Shown here piece after piece: positions 13,901-25,900 of a stretch of 64,000 nucleotides of DNA. The DNA is taken from contig JABAKD010000028.1 in assembly GCA_012845835.1 (NCBI GenBank), positions 7,054,296 to 7,118,295 on the forward strand, written 5' to 3'. How positions within the stretch are numbered: position 1 is the stretch's first letter; each line of letters opens with the position of its first letter. A program made the position numbers and the translations under genes. The notes below the pieces were generated by a model. It did no database searches. It was not told the origin of the DNA and saw only the letters and a list, made by a program, of their open reading frames with translations. Origin of the DNA: Undaria pinnatifida. Taxonomy: Eukaryota > Sar > Phaeophyceae > Laminariales > Alariaceae.

Positions 13901-16900
13901 TCGGCAATGGCGGCGGCGCCTGCGCCAGAGAGGCGCCGCGCGTCTATGTCGATCTCGACGAGCGCCGGGCACCTTTATTTTTTAATTTTTAGACGGTTGA
14001 CGCGGTGAAGGCGGGGGTGTCAAAGAGGCTCGTCAGCAATCGTGCAACTGTGATACGTAAGAGGGAAAGGAGTGGGGGGGGGAGGGATGTACCCATTTCA
14101 TGCATGGCCAAATGTCATTGTGACTATAGACCGTCGCATCCTTACAATGCCGCGATGGAGCACGTCGGGCTTTCACCGATCAGGCGTGTGTGTTAGTGGG
14201 GGGCGGGGATCACCTGCCCTAGGAAAAAAAGCCCAGCAGTTTGAAGAGGACGGATTCGCTGTGGTGTGATCAGGACTAATTACTGTGCGACTGATGGTGT
14301 TGAGGGACTCCGAGTACCCATTAACGACTACAATTCAGGGAAAAAAAAGAAAACATGGCAAGTTCTGTGTTGTTTTTCTTGAAAAGGAGCACGGGCCTCC
14401 GGCGACCCCACGTTGCTACCAGGTATTAATTGCCACGCGAACAAAATCACCAATTGGAGACTCGCGCTCGGGGATGTTGGGGTTGAATGGTGGACATCAT
14501 CGGCGAGTTGTGCGGAAATCACGAAGGCTTTTCCCTTTAAACTAACGCATACTGGTTCAAGAAATTAACCAATTTCCATATCGGGGGAGGCGATTGTTTT
14601 CCACAAGGGCGACAACATAAGGCATTGGCCGTCATCTCGCACATGGGTGTCAAGAGCAGCGAAGGCCGAACCGGCTTTCGCGTTTCGGCGTCCGGACAGG
14701 CGATTTTTCCATATTTTTGGGTGATCGCCGGGCTTGCCGAGGTTGGAATGCCGCGGCCGGCCGGCCGGTCGGCCGTATCGGTAGCTTGGCCAAGGGAGGC
14801 GTTGATGCTGTATGTCGATGGATCTCGCAAATGTCTACAATGTGTCCTGGTATAACATAATTATAATGTTTGCCATCCAACAATGTGTAGGATGAACGAT
14901 GAACGAGCTTCAACGTTCATCACGCCTAAATAATTCCCAGAAAGTAGAAGAAAAACCGACGGAAAATTCCAGGGTTTTTCACGGATCACGACCGCTGAAT
15001 GAGCTTCAACGTTTGATCACTTATACAGGCTGGTTCGCGTTAAAAAAAAACCAAATTCATTCCCCCCGGCAAATGTCCACGCCGTATTTTTCGATTCAGA
15101 CCGAAAATTTTTTGCACACGTCTTCTATGTGCCCTTGCGAAGACCTCACCAGAAGCTTTGTTTTCGTTTTTGTTGCCTGATTTTTCGTCACATAAGATTT
15201 TTCGGAAAAAGTGGACCACCTTTCAGCCCATTTTTTTTTGGGCGAAAAAAAAATAAAGACAAAACGAAACCCCGCGGGTGAGGCCTCGGGATAGGCGTGC
15301 AGAACACGTGTGCAACTTTTCAGGGTCTTATCTCTCAAAAACGGCGTGGAAATTTGGGCTTTGGTGTGTAAAAACGAAGTAAGATACGTTACTCCTTCAT
15401 TCAAATGACTTGATTTTAGTGTAGGATCCAGTTTTTTCGCTAGATTCTGCTTGATGTCGAACACAGGCAGGTCAGAGCTTCGATATTTTGCGCGAAAATT
15501 TCTAATGACGTGCCTTGGAGTACGTCCAACCGGACCGTGCAAAATGCGGCGCATTGTTTTTTTGTTTCGCTCCCGCTGGTAAAAAGCCTGAATATTATTG
15601 AAAAAAATTGAAGGCCAGCCATTGGTTGATACTCGAGTTTCGCTCCTAGAGACAGCCCGAGGCCGGTAAAAGCAAGTTTGGCCATGTCACCCTTTTGCAC
15701 TCGTCGTGGGGGTCACTCTGATACCAGATATTCACTCTTTCACTAGAAATTGCGAGCAGTATTCGTGGGGGAGAGATTTTGTGGGGTTTTTTTACGTTGA
15801 ACCAGCCTGTACCCATTCCCAGAAAGTACCCATTCCCAGAAAGTAGAAGAAAAACCGACGGAAATTCCAGGGTGTTTCACGGATCATGACCTGATCAATG
15901 AGCTTCGACGTTGATCACCCAAAACACTTTCCCAGACAATTATTAAGTAGAAGAAAAACCGACGGAAATTCCAGGACTTTTCACGGATCATGACCTGATC
16001 AATGAGCTTCAACGTTGATCACTCATACAGCTTCCCAGAAAGTGGAAGAAAAACCGATGGAGAATCCTGGGCTTTTCACGGGTCATTACCTGATCAATGA
16101 GCTTCAACGTTGATCACTTACACACATTCCCAGATAAGTAGAAAAAAAACGACGGAAATCCCAGGGCTTTTCACAGATCATGACCTGATCAATGAGCTTC
16201 ATTCAACGTTGATCACTCATACACATTCCCAGAAAGTAGAAGAAAAACCGACGGAAATTCCAGGCTTTTCACGGGTCATGACCTGACCAATGAGCTTCAA
16301 CGTTGATCACTCATGTGTTACAAGGCTTAGTTTGGGTAAGCTACTGGCTAACCTTTTGCAAGTGGTCAAACGGACTAATACCCCACTAATTCCTCAACGA
16401 ATGGCGTCGTCGACAGACCATGTTTTTTTTGGGTCGTGGGTTCAAAATACCACATCCACAATAATAAACTTTTTCAGACTTTCTTTCCCCATGTCGAACT
16501 TGAAAAATACTCTCCCCAGTCAACCCAGGAAATAAAACCGCTTGGATATTGATACGTCCGCCCGTATATCCGGCCGACCTGCTATCCCGCCGTTTCAGGG
16601 GGGAAGAGTGTTATAAGGCTTTCCCAGATAAGTAGAAGAAAACCGACGGAAATTCCAGGGCTTTTCACGGAACATGATCTCATCAATGACCTTCAACGTT
16701 GATCATCCATACCCATTCCCAGAAAGTACAAGGAAAACCGACGGAAATTCCAGGACTTTTCACGGATCATGACCTGATCAATGAGCTTCAACGTTGATCA
16801 CCCAAACACTTTCCCAGATAATTATTCAGTAGAAGAAAAACCGACGGAAATTCCACGTTTTCGCGGATCATGGCCTGATCAATGAGCTTCAACGTTGATC

Positions 16901-19900
16901 ACTGACACACTTTCCCAGATAATTATTCAGTAGAAGAAAAACCGACGGAAATTCCGGGGCTTTTCACGGGTCATGACCTGATCAACGAGATTCAACTTTG
17001 ATCACTCAAACACATTCCCATATATTACAAGAAAACCGACGGAAATTCCTGGGCATTTCACGGGTCATGAACTGATGATGAATGAGCTTCAACGTTGATC
17101 ACTCACACACTTTCCCAGAGAAGTAAAAGAAAAACCGACGGAAGTTCCTGGGCTTTCACGGATCATGACCTGATCAACGTGAGCTTCAACGTTCATCACT
17201 TAAATGCATTCCCAGAAAGTAGAAGAAAAACCGGCGGAGATTCCAGGGCGTTTCACGGGTCATGACGCGGCCCGCGGGTCGAGTCGGGTTTGGTCCTGAC
17301 GTCGACGCCGTTTGTAAGCTTATTGTGTGGAGACACAGAGCGTCCCCTGCAGGTCTGCCAATTGAGCATGTCCTCGGAGACTTACTTTGTTTGCCTTCGT
17401 AGAGACGTAGCTTTATTCGATTCCACCAGAGCCCCGGATGACTTCTGAGATCGGAGGCACGTACGTGCCTCCGATCTATTTCCTAACTTTCCCAAATATA
17501 AAACGCCAACCTTATCATACGAAACCAATCCAAATGATATCAAATTCGGATAATTGCTGGCCTTTCGAGGCCGTATCTCAACACGACGGAAATCTCATGG
17601 GTCGGATCGTGTCGGGTCAGGAGGATTTCAAATCTCACGGCTCGGGTCGAGTCACCCCGACCCGGTCCGACTCGCGATAATAAATGATCTGACCCGCGAA
17701 AAGCCCTGGGAAACTCGCAATAAAAATAAAAAACGCTACTACGCACAAATTCTCACTCCCTGACATTGACGCCACGCGCTTATCGGAATAGTATTGAGTA
17801 CATGTCAATACGATCGTACTGATGATCCCTGTTTCAGTACCGGTATGTGCCAGTCGGGAATGCCGGCACTACAGCGGCAACCCGCACTACTCCGCGTTCT
17901 ACCACGACCGGCACTACAGCGGCAACTCGCACTACCCCGCATTCTACCACGATCGGCACTATAGCGGCAACCCGCACTACTCCGCGTTCTACCACGACCG
18001 GCACTATAACGGCAACCCGCACTACTCCGCGTTCTACCACGACCGGCACTGTAGTGCGTTAGGGGACGGCCGCGTGAGGGAACCGCCAGAGCGTTTTTGG
18101 GCAGCGGGACCGCTGAGCGAGGGGACCGCCAACGGGTTTTGAGCAGCGGGACCTCCGAGAGAGGGGACCGCTAAGAGGTTTCGGGTGGCGGGACCGCCGA
18201 GTGAGGGGACCGCGAAAGACTTCAAGGCAGCGGGACAACCGATTTGACTTCATACTAATTAATACCTACAGATTTCCTATTTTTCTATACCGCCGTATAT
18301 CATTTCAATTGGCGTTGGGAAAACGAGGTATCCGGACCGAGTTTATACTGAAACGTACAGATTTTCCCTATTATATTACATTTACGAGGTATCCGGGCCG
18401 AGTTTGTACTACAACGTACAGATTTTCTCTATTAAATTTAGTACAGATTTTCTATACCTGGTATTAAATTTAAATTTTATAAAAAAAAAATCCCTATTAA
18501 ATTTAATAGAGAAAAAGCATTTTCTACATTAAATTTTTTAATAGAGAATTTAATAGAGAAGAAGCATTTTCCCTATTAAATTTTGATTTTTTTCTCTATT
18601 AAATTTAGTACAGATTTTCTCTATTAAATTAAAAAATTATGAAAAATTTCCCCATTAAATGTAATAGAGAGAAAGCATTTTCAATATTAATTTTTTTAAT
18701 AGAGAATTTAATAGAGAAAAAGCATTTTCTCCATTAAATTTCTAATTTAATAGAGAAAATCTGTAATAAATTTAATGGAGAAAATCTGTACGTTTTAGTA
18801 TAAACTCGGTTCAATAGGGGAAAATCTGTACGGTTTAGTAGAAATTCAACAGGAAAATCTGTACGTTTTAGTATAAACTCGGTCCGGATACCTCGTTTTC
18901 CGATCGCGTACTAAACTTGAACTACAGGGAAAATCTGTTATGTTTTAGTATAAACTCGGTCCGGATAATACCTCGTTTTCCGAACGCGTCGCGCGAATTA
19001 AACTGATATACGTGCGGCGGTGTAGAAAAATAGGAAATCTGTACGTTTAAGTGTAAAGTCAAATCGGCTGTACCGGCCTTAAAGTCTTTCGCGGTCCCCT
19101 CACTCGGCGGTCCCGCTACCCAAAACCTCTTAGCGGTCCCCTCTCTCGGTGGTCCCGCTGCTCAAAACCCGTTGGCGGTCCCCTCGCTCGGCGGTCCGGC
19201 TGCCCAAAAACGCTCTGGCGGTTCCCTCACGCGGCGGTCCCCTAACGCACTACAGCACTATAGCGGCAACCCGCACTACTCCGCGTTTTACCACGACCGG
19301 CACTATAACGGCAACTCGCACTTCTCCGCGTTCTACCACGACCGGCACTACAGCGGCAACCCGCACTTATTCCGCATTCTACCACTAATGAATGTTCCCA
19401 TCTGTGCCAAGCGATTTCACAGGCACTATCGCGGGCAACCGGCACTGTAGAGGGACTTCTACTGAAATGACGGTGATGGAGTTCTTGGTGGAAACGAGCC
19501 TTCGGCCAAACGTTTATCTCGCTCGTTGGCGCCGCCACCTCTATCGTCTCCATCGAACCTGTAGCTTAAGCTACGTCTTGCATTAGACTAATTATTAACA
19601 GTACATGAGCATATACGCATTTTCACCCCCTCCCCCCCCCTTTCAACCCCCCCCCCTAAAGTACTGCTCACCTAACCTATCACTCAGCACTACCAGGTGC
19701 ATCAACACACAGCAATGTTTGTGTTAATCATACAATAGCCATCCACACGGTGGGGGTGCATGCAGCAGAAGATTCAAAAGAATTTTCTGAAGCTCCTAGC
19801 ACGAGGAAGGAGCTCAATATTCTCACCCGAAAATGCTTTCGAAGGCGTTCGTTCGCGCTACCCGACCGGCATTTGCCACTAGTACGCCCTGCCTAGTCCT

Positions 19901-22900
19901 AAAATAAATCATACTCGCAAACTTATTAGACCAACCGGGAGTTCCTCGTTTGAGGACTTCAATCGGATAGACGGTATACCGTTTTTTGGCCCAAAAGTGC
20001 AAAATCCCAACCGCCGGATGACAATGAGGACTCCAATCGGACAGACGGTATACCGTTTTTCGGCCCAAAAGTGTAAAATCCCAACCGCCGGATGACAATG
20101 AGGACTTCAATCGGACAGACGGTATACCGTTTTTTGGCCCAAAAGTGCAAAATCCCTACCACCGCCGGATGACAATGAGCCCCCGCCCCCCGTTAACAAC
20201 GTAATATGAACAGGCAGCAGGTGGTTGTTTTGTTATTCGACACTGTTGCTCTAGTTGGTTTTCACATTTTCGCTGCTAGTGCCGCGTTTTCATGGGTGGT
20301 GACCCGTCCTCCTGGGTCAGCCGCTGCGTATCATGTTGCGCGTCTGCTGCCCCGGCCCCGGTGACTCTGTGCTGTATGGTCGGCAAATGTTCAGCTATGC
20401 TGTCTGTATTCAATATTCGATATTATTCTTGTTTTAGCTTTTTTTTTTCTCGACGGGCGCAACGTTTACATGGATGTGCACCGTACCCCCTTCCTTGGTG
20501 CTGGGCGTTGGGCGCCACAACAACAAGGTTTGCGCAAACGCAAAAAGGTTATTGTTATCCGCCAGCAGTAGCCAGTAACGCGTATCGTTTCGTTTTTTTT
20601 TTTTTTTTGGTACGTATTTACTCGCGGATATCCGTACCATTTTTCACGGTTAAGCGTATTTTCATTTTTTAACGGAGAATTGCCACGTACGTACGGTGCA
20701 CCGTAGGGAAATGCCGCGGTGTTGTACGATTTGCTCGACGGAGTGAGATAAACAGCCCGGTGAACAAGAAAACGTGCGACGGACATCCGCTTCGCAATAA
20801 CCCGTGACTTTTGTAGAGCGGCGGATATCCGCTCCGTGAAAATCCGTGACTTTCCCAGCAAAGCGGATATCCGCTCCGCTCCGGTCCGTAACACACTCGA
20901 AAAAACCGGTCCGCTCCGTGACATAAATCAAGGGCGGAAATCCGCTCCGCTCCGGTCCGTAACACACTCGAAAAAACCGGTCCGCTCCGTGACATAAATC
21001 AAGGGCGGAAATCCGCTCCGCATTACGACCCCATGAAATTTGTAGCGGCGAATATCCGCTACGTGGTTACTATCCGTCACTTTTTCCACGGGCGGATATC
21101 TGCTCCGCGAGATTTTTGATAGACAAAAAACCGCTCCGCGGAGCGGCTCTTACTCCGTACTACAATCAGTCCCGTACACATCCCTGAAAAAAAAAAGCCT
21201 TGGTTACTCGTATATCATACGACTGCTCCCATGAAAAATGCTTGGATCCTGTCGTTTGGCCGCGGACGAAGACGGGAGACGGATTACGTGAGGGTACCTT
21301 ACCGCATGTTCGAGAAAATGGTTGACACACTCTTTGAGTCATATATACCCTAACCCCAACCGAACGAAACGCAACAAACCAACCATTGTACTGACCCCCT
21401 TCGTCTCGTGCGCAGTGTGCGTCAACCATCGTGTCGAAACGTGGCCAGCCCTACTTGGCTTGACTACGGAAGGTGGTTGTTTGTAAGGAGCGAGAATATG
21501 TTGATGACGATTACTTCATACCCTGGGACCAGGTGGTATGACATATACAGGGGCGAACGGATGGTGAAATTTATTGAATTCATAAGACAACACACATACC
21601 ATTTCAAGGCATAAATTAATTTTGACGGTACGTATGATATATAGAGGGCGACGATATGAAGCAACGGTACGTATGATATATAGAGGGCGACGATATGAAG
21701 CACGAGCTTCGACGTCGATCGCTCATCAACACTCCCAGAACGTATCCTTTACGACGGGTAAATCTTTGGGAGTTCAATCGCATCAAGTACTACTCCACCC
21801 GAACACGTAAGGAACTTTTACTACCGACTGTAGCGGCAGTAAATTATATACCAAAAAAGAAACACCAGGCATACAGCATTTCAGAACCAACATTATAATA
21901 ATTCGCACCGTACGCCTTTTCTTTCTCCCCACAATTAACGGTATAGAAAAAAAAAAAAAAGGGTGTGCAGTGAGGGAGGGGGCACGAGGGTACGTACGGT
22001 GAACGGGGGGCATGCACCATTGCTAATTTCTAGTGGGTGTTCGGGAGAAAAAACATACGTCGTACGAGGATGGAATGGGGCTTGCTCGACCGCAGCGGGG
22101 GCCAGTAAGTAAGTGGGGCGAACGTTTAATAGAGCCCGTGATACAGGTCCGAAACCGATATCGTTGATACCAGATCGAAAGCCAGAAAAGTCTTCGAAGA
22201 CAGGGGGATGGGGGGGGGTGATTTACCGCGGTAGGCCGGAAAACAATGGCCTTGCTATCAGTAGAGAAACCCAGCTAGAAAATGCAGAAGGCGGGAGGGG
22301 GGGGGCGGGGGAGGAATACGTAGACCAAGCCACCGGCCGTAATAGTGGGAGCGAGTGGGAAGCCGGCGAATGACATGGAGTTCCCGCCGGATGAAGTGAA
22401 ATTGGAAGTTGACTCGTTTGTGTGCGGATGTTGGAACAGGGCTATGTCGGAGTTCAGCCCCAGAGGTTTCCCATGCGGCGACAATTAATTACACACGCCG
22501 CCACTAAGTACACGAGCTTCGACGATAATAATCTCGATCTCACAGCTTCCGCTATTATGGCAGATATCTTAAGAGTCTCTGTATGTTAAATATCTGGTGC
22601 TATTCCCATAGTAGTGAGCTTCAGCGAACTGGGGTATCATGAGTTTTTCTTTATTCGTACCGAAGAATAGACTTACCGGGCTTACAAACAATACGTGGTT
22701 TATGTTGCCACTGTATCTCCTTTTCTAGTGGTGAGCTCAGTACTGCGAAGAGCACCACCGCAAGGCAAAGGTAGCCGTGTGACCGCGCAGACGAGCAGAC
22801 TTCGCAAGCGAAGGGCTCTCAAGCCGTCAAGCCAACGGCGCAGGGAGGTGTTTAGGAGGCTGTTTTTTTACGCCGCCCCACCCACCCACCCACCCACCCA

Positions 22901-25900
22901 CCCGTGCGTTTAGAGGGAGTCAAAAGGGAGGGGGGCAGGAATAGTCGTAGAATTTCGCAACTGTGCGTGACTCGGTTGATTTTGAACTGAAGTGCATAGA
23001 CAGTGGTGGGGCCTGTATAAGGCAGTTAGGATAAGGCGGTCATTTGATGTTATAGGGCGGTTGAAATCGCTTTGCACCACTGTAATGCTGAATGGAAACG
23101 CCTATCCAAATAGGGTTGCTTCTCGATATAGGGGCGACCCAAAAATGCCTTTATACTACACCGCGCATTTGTCATGGATAAGGCTAAGTATGAGTTAGCT
23201 AGACTTCCCCGGCTAGTTATTGCCAGTATGAGTAGTTGGGTGGCGGAGTACAGGGCAACTACTGGCATGCCCAGTACAAGGTAATCGTGATTAATAATAC
23301 CCACGGTGAGTCCAAGTGGTTATTGCCGATCCCTTTGGGACGTCGGAGGGAAAACTGATGATTTTCATAGTCGGGCGGTGGAGCACAAGCCAACTAACTG
23401 GCTCACCCGGTTTCCAGGGCTAGTTATTATCAGTGTAAAGAGTTGTGTGGCGGAGTACAAACCAACTAGCTGGTTTACCCGATAGTGTTGATTAGCAATC
23501 ACCGCGGTGTCTTTAAGTGGTACTGTTAATAGCTGGGTGGCGGAGTAAAACCCAACTAGCGGACTCGCCCGGTTTCCGGGGCTAGTTATTGCGAATAGTT
23601 GGGTGGCGGGGTACAAGCCAACTAGCTGGTTTAGTAACCGATATTTTCTTGATTAATAACCACCACAGCAGTGTTTCCAAGTGGGTAATATTAATGGTAG
23701 GGCGGCAGGGGTAAACGCCAACTAACCGACTTACGTCTGGTCGTCCTTGTTAAAAAACACCACGTGCCGAGCCACGAAACAGATACATGAGTCAGATGTA
23801 ACGACGCAGAACTCCGAATAGAACACCGCTCGTGTCGAGCCACGAAATAGATGCACCAGTCAGATGCAACGACGCAGAACTCCGAAAAAACTACCGGTCG
23901 ATCGAGCCACAAAAACAGATGCACCAGTCAGACGCAACGACGCAGAACTCCGAAAAAAAAAAACTACCGATCGTAACACCGACCACAGCTGCAATACCAA
24001 CCGTGGGGGTATTCCGAGGGCACTATTTAATAGCCCGTTTGACTGGTACAAGGTTGATGCTGACACGCCCGCCCGTCTATCCGGCCGACCTTTTACCCCG
24101 CCGGTGAGAGGTGTGTCCCGAGCCTAAATTATTGTGTTGATCACCACGGATGGAGTTAACCCCAACCCCAACCCCAACCCCAACCCTAACTCATACTTCG
24201 TACGAAATGCCGGTCGGAGCGCTCCCTAACGGCGTCACTGGGGTGGAATGGTTGAAAAGACGCATCACTAGCTGTGTATGACCGTGCAGGGGGGGAAGAG
24301 TGCTACAAGGCATAGTCGCAGTAGTCGGGGTACTCGTAGGCAATTGGTTAACCTTTTATTGCCAGTCAGTCGTCGAACGTGCTGCTGATAATAACACCCT
24401 CTTAACGCCGGAGCAATGCTAAACACAGCTATTAATACGAGCAAAGACTATTGTAGTCACAAAATTAGGTGTATCGCGAGCGCAGCTTGCAAAGGTGAGC
24501 ATCGACCCTAAATTTATCGAACTCACAGCTGATGACGTGCTTAGTTTTTTTTTTTTTCCAAACTATTACTTTCGGAGTACTAATTGGCGACGTGCAGTAA
24601 ACCAAGCAACAGCCCGACCATGGAATCTGTGCAAAGAGGAGCAGACAAGAAGAGGTCGTGGACTACTACTGCTGTGCGACGGTGTAGGTCGACCGCTCGG
24701 TGTACGATGCATGATGTCGCAGGCGCGAGCGTGGTCGCGGGGGTGGACGTTTATAGACTGCGAATTGTGCGACCAGTGGTCGAGTGGCGCCAGGGTGGTC
24801 GTGCGCGGAGATCAAGTTGAGGCTGTCACGAGGGCTTGAACGGGCACCGACCAAATTTTGGAGGGTCAGGAGGCATCGAATGGACCAACGCATCTTACTG
24901 ATAACGGCTTTTACGTTGCGAAATCCGTTAATACAGCCTCGAATGGATCGGGGACCAAGTTTACGATGGTTGGGGATTGTCACGCCTGCACAGCTCCAAA
25001 ACTGTTTTACTGTTTGTGGTGCATGGGGAACGCAGAAATAAATCGCGCATACATGACGGGTGCCGCGGTGTGACGCAGAATCATGGCAATTTATTGGTGG
25101 AATCGATAATCATCAACGTCAATACCAGAAGATGAAGGTCGGCGGACGTAGTGAGGTTTATTCGCTGGACGGGGGCCGGCGAACCGGAGGCCGGCGAATA
25201 CGGATTTTTCTGCTCGGATGGGCTACTGTATTACTCTTATAGTCGCCTCGAATGTGTACGGATTTTGCAACTTGGCCATGTCGGAGTTCAGCCCCCTCCC
25301 CCCCCGCTCCCCCCCCATCTTCGAGCGCTAAATAAGCAATTGAAACGATTCGATAGCTAAGCACGCTGCGGTGCATATGTTGCGTAGCCGTCTCAACACA
25401 CTCTGTGATGCACAACGTATAGCGCAATGAGCTGCCGCCGACCGCCCGTACGCGGGAGTCGACCCCCGGCGACCCTCCACCCCGAGGAAAGCACAGGGAA
25501 GCGGGGGGATATGGGTTTAGTGTGTCCGGACGAATTGGCACACAAAGTGGATGTGCTTCATGTGATCTCCTCTAAACGCGAACTCAGCACCGAGAAGAGC
25601 ACCACCCACCCGTAGGTGTGTTTTTGCGCACAGGTGTCCCCGCACGGAGATGCGGTGCGTTTTGCGCGCAAAACGCCTTTGGCGTTCGCGGAACAAGCGC
25701 CGGAGCTCTGCGTATTTCAGACACACCCGTATAATACGTGCCACTCCTCCTGGCTCCTGTCGTTGCGGAGGGAGTTCTTGATGCTGTTGTAGCATAGTCT
25801 ACACCCCCCCCCAAAAGGTACACAAGCGAACACACGTCCCCTCTCCCCTCCGCCCTCTGGCATCTCACACGTCTTCTGTTTCGGTATCGCCTGGTATTAT

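Larger units (their letters stand above)
14930..17275. repeat. Hairpin-forming satellite, units of about 100 bp
   Basis: About 13 units begin with CCCAGAAAGTAGAAG or CCCAGATAA variants and continue AAAAACCGACGGAAATTCC, then TTTCACGG(A/G)TCATGACC. Each ends in a segment with TGATCAA at one side and TTGATCA at the other, able to pair as a short stem with AACGTT nested inside. The main array runs 15831-17275; an outlying unit at about 14934 is separated by the MITE, and a 310-bp foreign block interrupts at about 16310-16618. All in intron 1 of the F-box gene. Confidence 0.85.

Noticed and set aside
15831..17275. CRISPR-like array
   Set aside because: Units of about 100 bp have no distinct spacers and the host is eukaryotic; this is a satellite.
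24160..24192. Telomeric repeat
   Set aside because: CCCCAA units are few and internal, and do not match the stramenopile TTTAGGG repeat.
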